From the NCBI GenBank assembly GCA_023376005.1, contig CM042145.1:18531204-18595203 (forward strand): a DNA stretch of 64,000 nucleotides. The letters run 5' to 3'. Below are positions 10,246 through 23,100 of this stretch, piece by piece. The notes under the pieces are model-generated. The model was not told the origin of the DNA. It saw only the letters and a program-made list of their open reading frames with translations, and did no database searches. Position 1 is the stretch's first letter. Each line of letters begins with the position of its first letter. The translations under genes and the position numbers were made by a program. Source of the stretch: Doryteuthis pealeii. Lineage: Eukaryota; Mollusca; Cephalopoda; Myopsida; Loliginidae.

Positions 10246-10829
10246 GTTTTTTGTCCAACCTTTATACACTTTCAACTAGTTTCTCTAGCTGGACAACAAC
10301 TTCTTGGGTGGAAATTATCACCACAGAACCAACAGAAATATTTTTGGTTTAACAAATAATAAATAAATAAATAGGAGGAGGAGAGTGCTAGAAAAATTAA
10401 TTTACTGGTAATTCTTGGGTCTGATTTTCAGGAATTTTATGAGAGTATTGTCATAGGTCATTTTCTGTGACCACATATCTGATTTATTCCTTTCCTATTG
10501 TGGCAAGAGATATCACGCACGTGGTAGCTCAAAGCGGGCACGAATATGTCTGGTGTGCAAAATGAGATCGGGGGGAGTGTAGTGGACAATTAGGGAGATT
10601 GAACTCGCATCCTCCTGGTTGTTAGTTATAGCTTGACATCAGACTACCTTGTTGGCGTGCATGCAAATTACTACACTGCATGGTTGACTCGGATGTCGTA
10701 TTTTAGTCTGGGTAGTGAATTATTATTTAAGGCCTGCCTGAACTCACCGGAATAGTTGCATTCCAATCTTGCTGACAGAGACACTGATATATACGGCATG
10801 GAAGAAGAGATGAGTGAGCTTTGGCAAAG

Positions 10830-11194
10830 GACTGCTAGAAAAGATTGTGGCAGGTGACAAGGTCTTGGTCAGAGGACTTCGAGCTGGTACGGGATCATGT
10901 CTACCAAGATTGAAGTGCAAACAGAACGCTCCTTGTGTTGCAGTTACAGATTCGTTTGTTTTGATAAACGTTTCCACAATGAAAGCACGATGCTCACCAG
11001 TCCAATTCATGGCAGCAACTGAAAAAGAAACGAAAAACAATGGCATTATAAAGAATCAAAACAAAATGGCATTATATGAAAAAAAAATGGCATTATATGT
11101 ACTTTTCGAAAATAAAAACACTTTTTTGTTTCTTTACTTTATTTGCCTTTTATTAAACCTACAAATGTGTCAGATCGTTTTGCCTGACCCTGTA
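10830..11194 (-). pseudogene. DNA transposon relic with DUF4817-type N-terminus
   Basis: On the minus strand, residues AAMNWTGEHRAFIVETFIKT and the segment up to RHDPVPARS match the N-terminal helix-turn-helix (DUF4817) of a transposase family common in invertebrates, where the typical start is MxWTGEHRAFVVE. The frame then loses homology. Upstream on the minus strand, TACAGGGTCAGGCAAAACGA at 11175-11194 looks like the terminal repeat of a Tc1/mariner-like element. No catalytic domain remains. Confidence 0.65.
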
Positions 11195-11204
11195 TAAAAT
11201 AAAA

Positions 11205-12160
11205 TCCTTATTTATGATGAATACTACATGTCTATTCATAAACAAATCAACAAATATATTTTCAAAGAAAATGCATAAACTATGGCATTGATTTGGTTTG
11301 AGAATAAATGAAGAAAAAAAAAAAAGTGCTACAAAAGTTGTTCGATTGATTTCCATTCATTCAATATCAATATATTAGAATAAATGGGGAATGATAAAAA
11401 AAAAATGAGAAGAAAAGAGTATGAAATATTTGGCAAAACATAAAATAAAATAGGAGAAAAATCGGTAGCTGGGAGAACGTCTTTTTTTCGGTGGAGAGAT
11501 CCAGCTGTCCAACTTGATGGATTTTCTATTCATTTATTATTCCTATGAACTTGTCATCTCATAGCTTTCATCAATACACCACAATACAACATATAGATAT
11601 TAGGTGTAGTGACTAGGAAGTTCCTTGTGGATGCAGTGAAAAAAGAAAATAACAAATTTAAAAAAAAACCTGACACACCATAGCCAAAACATGTAAAGAA
11701 AAAGTCAAACATGTGGTCACAAAAAATACCACTCACTTTATTATTGGTGTTTCAACCTCCATCTGAACCAGTCCCAAGAAAGGGAAGGTGTGAAGTGGTA
11801 TTTTCGAGTCGATGAAGGAAACATCCTGTTGCTCTATAAATCGTAGCTCACCCCAAATGGATGGGGACCAGTTTCACTCGCCTTGAAATTTAAGTCATTG
11901 CTTGTCCTCTGCCAGTTATTAACTGACTGACTCTTTGTTGTTGGTTTTTACAGCCGAGCACCAGGTTCACTGGTGGTGGTGTTGTATATCCAACATCAGG
12001 TATATAATCGAGAGAGGAAACTCGGGTGTATGGGGCCAATTTAAAGGTATGTTGGGTACTGGTATTTTAGCCCCATATAAAAGCTTGGTTCTAAGTTCTT
12101 CTGGGCTGGTGAGCTGAAATGAAAGGTGTGGAACGAAAAGGAAAGAGACAAAGGCAAGAG
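11205..12160. other. No recognisable gene
   Basis: AT-rich sequence with unconserved short frames. Fragments such as 'gtggagagatccagctgtcc' and 'gatggggaccagtttcactcgcc' look like worn repeats, but I cannot assign them. Confidence 0.4.
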
Positions 12161-12399
12161 GCAGTTTTACGACTCAAGGCTTTATTAAATGGGGTATAGT
12201 CGTTGGTAGTGAGGGCCATGGCCCTAGCTAAGAGATGAACTACACTCAGTTGTGGCCTTCGATGGTATGACCGAGGGATTCTATTTGGGGGAGGGAGTCA
12301 GGCCTTTTTGTTGGGCCTGCGCAAAGGGGTATTTCTGGTCAAGGCCCCATGGAAGTTTTTGTTCTTTTTTATTTATTTATTTTTTTTTGTATATTTTTA

Positions 12400-12880
12400 A
12401 TCCCCACAGGTGATAGAGGGAGACAGAGACAGAGGAGAGACTTACTTGTTGCTTCATCTTTACTACTTCTAATCGCCATGTTTCCTCTTCTTCTTCTCTG
12501 GACAACATCTTGTTGTCTAGTCTTCTGGCTGCTTCTTCTTTTTCTAAGGGCTTCTTTTTCTTGAGCTAGTTTTTAGTCATGCAATTAATTAACTCACAAG
12601 ACTTTTATTTTCTTGATCAAGATTTTATTAGTCTAGCCCATATCTTATTTGCTGCACGGATGAGAATCAACCTCACAGTAGCACGTCTACTCTACTTCAA
12701 TCTCAGGTTGAAACTAAATCTCTAAACTAACTAATCATGTGACGCACGAGATTCGCACCTTTAGGAGTCAAGGTTACCAACAGTCCTGGTGATTTTCCAC
12801 TGGCTGATCTGAAAACCAATGGCCCCTTATTCAGCTACAGGGTTTGTCAACAATTCATGATACCATGAATTGTAACAGGT
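12400..12880 (+). repeat. Repeat family G, second copy
   Basis: It is collinear with 3085-3466 and 53935-54480: gacagagacagaggagaga, a CTT-rich stretch, agtcatgcaattaattaact, gtagcacgtctactctac and the end ATGAATTGTAACA. Upstream sequence from about 12130 may belong to it. Confidence 0.55.
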
Positions 12881-13400
12881 TGGCCATGAGTGATGACCCA
12901 TGATGCTTCAGGATGGAATCCTGGTGGCTGAGCAATCCATAACATGCAACACTCCACTTTAGTCCTTACTTAGGCTAAATGGGCAGTCGGAGAGACTCCC
13001 TCTAATCAATCAGCTGGTCCCATCAAGCCCTAGCACCTATATTATTGTCCCAACCCTATTGCCCTGATAGCAACCCTCCAATCTTTTTTATCATATATGT
13101 GCTAGAAGGCGGTGGCTGAGGATCTTAGTGTCCTTGGTATGACATTAAACTGCAACTTCTAGAACTCTGTGGAATGTGGAGTACCCCTTTATCGTCATTA
13201 CACCCAGGTCCACCATGACCTGGAGTGGTAATACCTGTTAGGGTCCCATCTTTGGGCTAAATAAAAAAAAAAAAAGAGTATTAAAAAATATTAACAATAA
13301 AATGAATGCCCAACAAGAATGAATAAAACACGATGTCTTCGGCATAAAATAACCCAACAAAGGTTGACATGCCATAAAATCCAACAAACCGACCAATTTT
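12880..13400 (+). repeat. Repeat family C copy
   Basis: Diagnostic words, in order: gatgcttcaggatggaatcc, caacactccactt, ccctctaatcaatcagctgg, agccctagcacctatat, gaaggcggtggctgagg, acctgttagggtcccatc. The tail has the 'ataacccaacaa' and 'gacatgccataaaatcc' words. Length, lack of ORF and a CAAAC-rich 3' end suggest a LINE-mobilised SINE or LINE 3' end. Confidence 0.7.
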
Positions 13401-13534
13401 GTTCATATTTCACAAAAGTATGACTAAAAACTATTACTTATATGATAAAACAAGTCTCTAATGCCTTGTCTTTGTCCAGAGTTTTTTGTTTTTGAAACAA
13501 AAACACCAACTCAATTAGAAAGATATGTTCTTAT

Positions 13535-14165
13535 TTATATCAATAAGGTTGGTTTTGGTTTTGGTTTGTTTTGTTTTACAGCATATCAACCTCAGTGGGT
13601 CATTTAATGCCGATAAAGTTTTTAAATAAATCAATTCTTAATGGATAATACAATTTTTTTATAAATACATTTTTCTATTTAACCCATAGATGGGACCCTA
13701 ACAGGTACTACCACTCCGGGTCAGAGTGGACCAGGGAGCAATGGTGATGAAGGGGTGCTCCACATTCCCCAAACCTGGAACCTCACCATCAGATAGAATT
13801 TAACGTCATTCCCAGGACATGTAGACCCGCAGCCACCGCCTTCTAGCACCCATATGATAAAAAGGGGTTGGGGCTTGCCATAAGGGCAATAGGGTTGGGA
13901 AAATCATATAGGTGCTAGGGCTTGACGTGACCAGCCGATTGATTGGAGGGGGCCTCTCCGATCGACCGTCTAGCCCAAGATAGGGCCAAAGTGGAGTATT
14001 GCATGTCATGAACTGCTCATCCACCTGGGCTCTATCCTTAAGCATCACGGGTCGCCACCCACGGCCAATAGGTGGCCCCATTGGGGGAGTCTTACCCCTC
14101 TGCAGAGGTGCAGTCGGTGTATTCTTACGCCCCAGCAGACAGGGCGGCAATAAGGTTGGAGGATG
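13535..14165 (-). repeat. Repeat family C, minus-strand copy
   Basis: It starts with the reversed CAAAC-rich tail (ggttttggttttggtttg), then ctcagtgggtcatttaatgc, atagatgggaccctaacagg, ctagggcttgacgtgacc and ends near gcccccattgggggagtc. It is one of the longest family-C copies here. The minus-strand open frame inside is a by-product. Confidence 0.75.
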
Positions 14166-14390
14166 CTGATAAATAGATAACAATACTCTTGTTCCTTAAT
14201 CTTCCAACCATTATCATCTTGCAACACAACCTGGTTAAAAATGAGACCGTACAAATGGTCCAAGATTAAATGCAATCATGTAAATCCTGATTATCTGGTG
14301 CTGCTTATCTGCCAAATTCTGTAACAATTAAACTATCATACTGTGGTATATTTATAGGTCCTGCTAGTAAATAAATAAAGCTAAACTTAA

Positions 14391-14683
14391 TTGGTAAAGA
14401 AGAACAATTTCCTCATAAATTCCTACCATAAAATAAACTGAACCTTCATTTTATGTCCGTGTTTTTGCAATAAATGTTTTATTTTTCTTGCACCCGTTAT
14501 TTTACAATACTAAATATATTTTCTTGATTCTTTATTCTTTAACAAATAAAGAAAATATATTTAGTATTGTAAAATAACGGGTGCAAGAAAAATAAAACAT
14601 TTATTGCAAAAACACGGACATAAAATGAGGGTTCAGTTTATTTTATGGTAGGAATTTACGAGGAAATTGTTCTTCTTTACCAA
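14391..14683. mobile_element. Palindromic MITE with TTAA target duplication
   Basis: Arms of about 135-140 bp are nearly identical inverted copies: left TTGGTAAAGAAGAACAATTT, right end AAATTGTTCTTCTTTACCAA, with only a few differences. The small loop sits near 14525-14547. It is flanked by TTAA on both sides (14387-14390 and 14684-14687), the target used by piggyBac and Kolobok elements. No ORF. Confidence 0.85.
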
Positions 14684-15197
14684 TTAATTTTTCAAAAAAA
14701 TATCATGAAAAGAAAATTTACTTTATAGAAAAAAAATTAAATTAACAGCGGATTTACAATCTTAAAATACTCCTGAAAGAAAAATACTTTATTTATCCAA
14801 AATTTTTTTTTTTAAATAATTTTATTTTATTTATTAATTAAAAAAAAATATTTTAATGAATACTATTATTTTCAATTTGAAGGAGTCGGAAAATAATATT
14901 TTTCGAATAAATAACGGAAAACTGAATGAATTCAATTGTTAATAAATTATTTAAATTATTCTACAAAGTATGGCGGTCTTTTCTTTAAAAAGAAAAAGGT
15001 AGAGGCATTCCCTAACAAGTAACAACATATACGTATCTACGAGATAAATATAATTATTTTGTTTAAGTTTATAAAATTAATGAAAAACATAGTATTACTA
15101 AAAAATGTCAATAATATATTATAAATTAAACTACAAAATGACTAAATGTTTTTGTAAAATTACTTTATGATAGTCAGGGACAATTTCTGTGGTTACT

Positions 15198-15335
15198 GAT
15201 TGGTGTGCGGCCATGTGTTCGCATTTATTTTTACAAGATTATTGTTTACGTTCGTATCCAAGGAGAGTAGAACTCTCCTGTGTTTAAAACTATAAAAAGT
15301 CGTCGGAACACAATCGTAACAACATTATTGCAAAC
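15198..15335 (+). promoter_or_regulatory. Candidate DNAAF5 promoter
   Basis: Upstream of the DNAAF5 start are an inverted CCAAT box (gattggt near 15199), a forkhead-type TGTTTAC at 15243-15249, an 8-bp-arm inverted repeat AGGAGAGT/ACTCTCCT at 15261-15279 and a TATAAAAA at 15291-15298. A forkhead site fits the FOXJ1-type control known for motile-cilium genes. Single short motifs occur by chance, so this is suggestive only. Confidence 0.4.
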
Positions 15336-15954
15336 ATGGCTGAAAACGCTGATCTCGATTCGGCTCTGCTCCGACATATTAATACCCTCGATAATTCCAA
15401 TAAAGGAACACGGAAAACGGCTCTGGAGGGTATTCGCGCGGAAATTTTTAATCGATCTACCCCACTAAACCAAGAAAACTTTCAAAAGGTCTTTAACGAT
15501 ATATTAAAGCCGCTTTTGAAAGAATTCAGCGATAGCAGCGAAGTATGTCGCGAATTGGTTATCGGAATAGTCACAGAATTAATATCTCGCGTGCCTGAAC
15601 CTTGCGTATGTTTGCCCTACTTGGTGCCTATATTGGTCCAGAGACTTGGTCAATATGACTATATAGAACCTTCCGAAGAAATAAGACTTGTTTTGGTTAA
15701 ACTGGCTCGACAACTTGTGGAAATTTCTGGAAAGGAGATCGGCGTCTACCTCGACGACTATGTGAAAATTTTGCAAAGGACCATTGTTGATTCGTACGCG
15801 GAGGTGAAAAAAGAAAGCTGTTGGTTGGCCTCTTGTCTTGCTAAAACCATACCCGAGAAATTGCACCTACAGTCTGAATCTTTGATAAATCCTCTACTCA
15901 CCAGTCTGACTCATCAGCACTCTAAAGTTCGAGTCTGTGTAGTGGAAGCTATCG
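15336..15954 (+). CDS. DNAAF5: DNAAF5 exon 1 (residues 1-206)
   Basis: The N-terminal HEAT units include [20 protein letters not shown] and [20 protein letters not shown]. It ends ATCG|GTAACT, phase 1. Intron 1 is 3.36 kb and mostly one inverted-repeat element. Confidence 0.95.
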
Positions 15955-17117
15955 GTAACTCCTTTTTTTTCTTTCTTTTCTTTTTTTTTTCTTTTCTTGT
16001 TTATTAGATTTTATTGCATGATACATGCACACGTGGAAATTTTGCTTTGAAAAAAATATTTTTCCATTTCTCTACTCTTTAAAAACTCAGAATTTAAACC
16101 TTAAATAGCATTCATTCATCTTTCACGTTAAGGAATCTAGATAAGGGTCACTTACTCCTACAAAAACGCAAAAACAAAGGCCTCAACTTTTCACTTCCTT
16201 ACCCTTGCCAAACTAAACCGAACCTTTGCTTTATCTAAATATAAATATTGAGCACGTGTTTATACATGTTGCTACAGGGTTGATGTGAAGTTAACTTTTT
16301 ACTCCTTATTAAAACTTTACATATTTTTTCCTCTCTTTTTAACCTGGAAAAGAGGAGGGGGACAAAATTCTCTTTAGAGACTGTTTAATCGAATTATTAT
16401 AATAATTTAATTCTAGTTGTCCATGGTAATAATTTTTCTATTTCAACACAATCATGATTAGTAGGTACCACCAATTTGACCCTGTGCAATTTACCCCCCC
16501 CTACATTTAACACAATGAAACTTGCAGAAAAATTAATATTTTCTTGAAAAACTTTTTCCATTCGAAAGAAGAAACATTAAACAAACTCCTGATGATTTTT
16601 TAAATTTTTTATCAGCTTACGAAAATATGATTGAAAAACAATGTTTTCATTTTTGCGCTGTTAAATCAACTGAAATTTAACGTAGCTAAAAACAAGTTAC
16701 GATAAGAGGATTTAAAAAAAAAATCTATGAAAAATCAATTAATGGTCCGATTTTCACGAAAATTTCCATAAATGTTTACCATTGGATGTAAAAAATACAT
16801 CTGAAATAGTTTTTTTCTAAAATATATTAGGGAAAATATTTTTTTACGAGGTCTATCACCCCCCCCCCCATTTTATTTTATGAGATAAAAAAAAATGACG
16901 TGGAAAAAAATTTTTATTTTTTTTTTCTATAAAGATAAGAGGCTGAATAACTATATCAATGAAATTTCAATTAAAAAAAAAAAAAAAATAATTCATGGAA
17001 TCTATAAAATATAAAGTCGATTTTTAATAAATAAATATAAAATAAACAAACAAATAAATAAAAAGAAAATAGGATGCTTAGCATCCTATTTTTTTATTTA
17101 TTTGTTCCATAAATTCG

Positions 17118-17150
<33 letters not shown>

Positions 17151-20100
17151 AAGTGAATTTTTTTTTCCCCTCAGCAAAATTGCCAGAAAGTTATATTTTT
17201 CATACAGTATTTCACTTTTTTTTCGCTTGTATTAGTTTTCCTTTTCACCATTGGGCTTGGTATTAATTTTTCTCGCTCTCTCATTCTATTGTGGGTTTTG
17301 TACCAATGTAAACAAGTAATGCGAAGTCTTAAGTGGTATCATTGCTGACTATATTTTAAAATCATGATTCGGCGCTTAATTTTTGTATGTTTAAGACCGT
17401 AAAGTAACTAGTCATGAATGAAAAGTTAATTTTTATTTAAAATAATCCCTTTTGGTATTAAGCTTATTCCAATGAGATTTCCATTGGTAGAAGCGCCTTT
17501 TAACTCTAAAGCTGCAGCGTGTTTTTTGTTTTTTCTCCGCACTAATTTTTAGTTTAGGAAATGAGAAAAATTTCCATGGAGATTACTGCACTCGCACAAT
17601 CCTGTGTTTAACCAAAAACTGTTATTCAAAAAGTAGACTGGCTTCATAATTATTTTTGAAATTATCATTAACTCATTTTAGTCATCATTAGGTATCTCCA
17701 AAATCGGATCACGTGATCAGTTTAGGCCATATTGAATAAACGAAAGTAAATATTTTTGAACTTTGTTTTTTAAAAATCCCGCAAAAAAAGTAACGATTCT
17801 ACAGAGTTGTTACAAAGAAAAACAGTTAATTAAAATATCAAATAATCAGATTGGGAAAAAATTACACCGTTATCTTGAAAAATAAATAAAACTGTTCATT
17901 TTACTTGCAAAAGGGTCATTTTTAGGGATAACCAATTTCGAATCACGTGATCAGTTTAGGCGATATTGAATAAAACGAAAGTAAATATTTTTGAACTTTG
18001 TTTTTAAAAAATCTCTCTCAAAAAAAGGTAACGATCATAAGAGTTGTTACAAAGAAAAACGGTTAATTCAAAGATCAAATTATCTGATTGGGGGAAAATT
18101 ACTCCCCGTTAATAAATAAAAAATAAAAAAATAAAAATAGTTTGTTTTACATACAAAATGGTTATTTTTATGTGGAAACGGGGAAATTGTAACTTTACAT
18201 CTTATCTCTTTGACAATTATACATTTAAATGTATGGGTGACTGTATTCGACATAATTGTTTTCTTGTGCATATTCAATAACCGATTATTGGTTTTCAACG
18301 ATTTTTGAAAGTTTTTTTTTTTTTTTTTTGGTAGTTTCACAATAACTCCGGAATATTTTTTTTAGTTGAACTTATAGTGTAACTAAAGCAAAGAAAGGAC
18401 AATAAGTATTACAAATGTTGTCAGTTTTGCTCTTCCGTATATTATAAGAATCAAACATTACTATTCAACAATAAAAATTACAAATTCTTTTAGAAATATT
18501 AATATATCTTGGATCGGACAAATTTTTAGTTCACCTGAATTCTAAAATTCATATTTAAATATTAGTGAAAAATTCGATTTGTACACACAAAAAAAGATTT
18601 TTAAACATTAAAAAAACAAAATTATTTAAGCACAGAAAAGATTTAATATCTCTTAAAAATTAATTTCTTGAAATTTTTTTTTCTTCTTGACAATTTTATA
18701 GAATATAGTACATATCAATTAAAAAAGAAAAAAAAAAGTCTTCAAATAATATTGACATTTTTTTTTGCACTTTTTTATTTTAGAATTTGTGATTTTTTTT
18801 TTTTTCTAGAAAAACTACTGCCTTGAGTATTATACAGATTTTTTGATATAGTTATTCAGACTCTTATCTTTATAGAAAAAAAGTAAAAACGTTTTTTGAT
18901 GGTTCATTTTTTTTATATCTCCTAAAATAAAATAGGGGGTAGACTTCGTAAAAAAAAAAAAAAATTTCCCCTAATATATTTTAGGAAAAAACTATTTCAG
19001 ACATATTTACATCCAAAGGTAAATAGTTATGGAAATTTTCATGAAAATCGGACTATTAATTGATTTTTCATAGAATTTTTTTTAAATCCTCTTATCGTAA
19101 CTTGTTTTTGGCTACGTTAAATTTCAGTTAATTTAACGGTGCAAAAATGAAAACATTGTTTTTCAATCATAATTTTCATTATTTCCTGAATTAAATTTTT
19201 AAAAATCATCAGGAGTTTGTTTAATGTTTATTCTTTCAAATGAAAAAAAAAAATCTTGATCTTAATCAGAAAGTCTTTTGTCCAATTTAAAATTACAATC
19301 TATTTGCAGGTGATGTTATCCAAAATGGTAATAACAAGAGTGTTGATGATGTGAGGGGACACTTAGCCCAACGTCTTTTTGACCAATCACATGCAGTGAG
19401 AATGGCAGTTACTAAAGTGGTTGGTGATTGGTTATTGAACTTGATGGACCGCTATTCATTTCATCACAAACTAATTCCATTGTTATTGACTAGCCTTACA
19501 GATGAACAACCTCAAATCGTACAAGCAGCAACTGCCTTCTGGCATGATATTGGTCAGTTACTTTTTTTTTTTTTTTTTTTATCTGTATTATTTATAGTGT
19601 TGAATAAGTAATTTTCAAATTCTAAAAATTATTTATTTTTAATAGCATGCAAATTAGGAATAATATAATCAGTGATGCTGATAGCTTTTTGATTTAATGC
19701 GTCCCGAGACACACATATTTGCTTTGAATGAGTCCTCAGGGAAAATTAATGGGTCCCAACTAATGTTTTTAATAGATTGGAGGGTTTTTATTTATGATCT
19801 GGGGAAACAACTAAAACTTCTAACTCCTACCTTGTAATCTATCCTATGTAATTTGTTTCTAAGAAAAAAGAAAAACACTGGGATGCATGGATACGATTTT
19901 ACTCTTTAAATTTTTGTGTATCAGGGATGCAGGGCGCTTACCTATCAGCATCTCTGTATAATTATATGCTGTTTTTAAGAACTAATTAATTTTTTCTTTT
20001 ATCTGCAACTGGGCCAGTTTAGCTGAGTCAGTAGAGCATTTGTCGAGGAATCGCAAGGTTCCAGGTTTGTTACTGGTCCCAGCCAACTCAGCACATGAGT

Positions 20101-23100
20101 AACACAGCTTGGGTAATCTGATCTGTGAGATAAAGCATCAGGGAGCTGACAGTAGATGTGGTGCTCCACCTCGGCAAAAAAACTCGGCACACTTTAAAGT
20201 TATACATTCATAGACTATAAAAATGACAGTATAAGACCTTTATTCTAATATTTTTGATTTACATGAGTCTTTACAACAACAAAAAAAAGACTGTATTCTC
20301 TGTAAAGGGATAAGACCCCCCCACCCTCTAAGTGTCCTGGGTATGACAATAAACTGCATCTTATGGTGAGGCTCCAATTCTGGAGTGTTTAAATTTGTGG
20401 AGTACTTCTTCATTGCCTCGCCCTGTCGGTGGGGCTTTAGAATACACCGACTGCATCTCTACAGAGGGGTAAGACCCCCCACAATGGGGCCACCTGTTGG
20501 CCGTGGGTGGTGATCCATGATGCTTAAGGACAGAATCCTGGTGGATGAGCTGTCTATGACCTGCAACACTTCACTTAGACCCTTACTTAGGCTAGACAGG
20601 CGGTGAGATAGGTCCCCTCTGATCAATCGGCTGGTCACATCAAGCCCTAGCACCTATATGAGTGCTAGAAGGTGGTGACTGAAGGTCTTCATGTCCTGGG
20701 AATGATGTTAAACTCTATCTGATGGTGAGGTTCCAGTTCTGGAGGTCTGGAGCACCCCTTTATCACCATTGCTCCCAGGTCCACTCTGACTGGAGTGTAG
20801 TACCTGTTAGGGTTCCATCTCTGGGTTAAAATAGAAAAACATGAGTTTATAAAAAATTGAGTCTCCATTAAGAATGAATTTATTTCAGAACTTGGTTGGC
20901 ATTAAATGACCCACTGAGATTGATATGCCGTAAAACAAACCAAACCAATCATTACCATTATTCCCAGTTCACTCTGACCCAGAATGTTAGGGTCCCATCT
21001 ATGGGTCAAATAAATAAAAATTATTCATATTTGATAGGACCATATGCAAAAACAAATATTCATAAACAACTGCACAAAAAAAGTAGATATGAACACAATT
21101 CCCTAACCTCTAGGTATAAAATAACCCTAAATGAGTTGACATGCTGTTAAAATCAGTCATTAAAAAATTCTTTTTACCACATCGGATTTTAGTGATGCTT
21201 GCACTGGTAAAGATTATATTTGATTGGGACTCTTCAGAAGAGATCAGTTGACTTCGATAACCAGTTGGATTTCAAATAATCGTAAAACTTTTCTTATTGC
21301 AGGGCTGAAATTTGAACAAGAAAATGAAAAAGACTTGAAAGACCAAATGGATTTTCCTGCAGATCAACCAGAGAACTATCCTCCAAATAGTGAGTATTTA
21401 CTACTAATCTACTGCGTATGAGTAGTACAGGGATCTGTGTGGTACATTAAGGAGCTGATGGTAGGTGTGGCGCTCCACCTCAGAAACTAAAATAATCTCC
21501 TTGGTCTAGCACTAGTGAAAAGGGGATAGACTGCTTTGCTGTCTGGCTGATACCAACTTTAAGCCACCCCGATGACTTTACTACTTATGAGGGGGTGATA
21601 ACCAAGGCTATACCAAGTAAAGACCTGGCAGCTATTTGACTGGAGGCGAGTACGCAATGGCACTCCACCTCAAATGCTAAAAAACAATCTCCTTGGTCTA
21701 GCGCTAGTGAAAAGGGGATAGACTACCTCACTGTCTGGCTGATACCGACTTTAGGCCACCTGATGATTTTTTTTACTATTAAACATCATCAAGTTGTGCT
21801 GATAGTACAGATTTCCATAACTCTCATCATCCATCTTTACCGGTCATCATTCCTGGTAAGTCCTTTGCACAGCATCCAGTATCCGCACAGCTGATCAATG
21901 TAAGTTTTTGCTTGTTGGCCTAAACTGGTGTGTCCATAGAAGAATATCACTGAGTTTATCCTCACTTTTCCAGCATGTCTTGTTTTGTTTTGGATTGTTT
22001 GTGTGATAGGAGGTAAGTGGTCATACAGCTGCTTTCTTGTGGGGTGCTGCTTTCAGGATTTGTTCAAGACCATACACAGCATCCTTGTGTAGTTCATTTC
22101 TATCCTTTTCTCCAAGCGCTTCATTAAGCCCAAGTGGTGCAGCTATACAGTAGCACTGACATCACTACAGCTTGGAAGAATTGTTGCTTTATCTTCTCAG
22201 AGAGATCAGATTTCCATGTAAAACTATGCTGGTCGGGGTGCCAAATGTAATATTATGATCTGGTCATGGGACCAAATGTAATACGATGTTGGTTTTGCTG
22301 CACGCGGCTCTAAATGTAGTACGATGTTGTCGCGGCGTCGAATCTAACGCGATGGGTGTTCTTTGACCCACAGGAAAGTTGAAGTGCTTGTTCCGGGCTG
22401 TACCTTAAAATGACCAAGTTCATCAAGGTTGTTCCACAATTAACACGAACGCGTTTTTAACAATAAAAGACCTTTATTAATCATACAGTGATTAAAAATC
22501 ATGTACAACCACAAAGGGATATCGAGTTGAAGTTGAGTCGGTATTTTGTGGACTGACTGGCAATATATGCTGTGTTCTGATTCAAATTCAGGACTTTGAG
22601 CAACAAGACGACAAAGCAAAGACGGTGACAAGGGCCATGAGATGGAGCTATCAATCTGCTAGGGAAGCAGCTGTCTAATCTGGTCAAGAACCAGCTGTCC
22701 GATCTGGTCAAGGACCAGCTTTCCACTCTGGTCAAGCACCAGCTCTCCAATCTGCCTGGGACCCTTTTGGATCCTCTTTTATGGGTTCCAAACCCCCGAA
22801 TCCAGGGCTCTCATTGGCCAGCCAATAGAAACGCCGGACCAATGGCCCTACAGTGTAAACATCAGGAGGTGTACGAAACCCCACCCACGCGGTCGCATTT
22901 GATTGGACGGCCAATCAAAATCATGGCATTGGGTTACTTATCTCGGAGGTGGTAACAAGTCTCTGCCCCAGTTCCCTGATTGGTGAGGCACCTGATAATA
23001 TCCTTGTTATTGTATAAATGGTCCTGTCAATTGCTATGATAATTCCCTGGCCTAAGACACCCGGGTAAATTGAGATTATCAACATTTTAAAGATTTAATC

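Noticed and set aside
15579..15866. 95-codon minus-strand open frame
   Set aside because: Antisense shadow of DNAAF5 exon 1.
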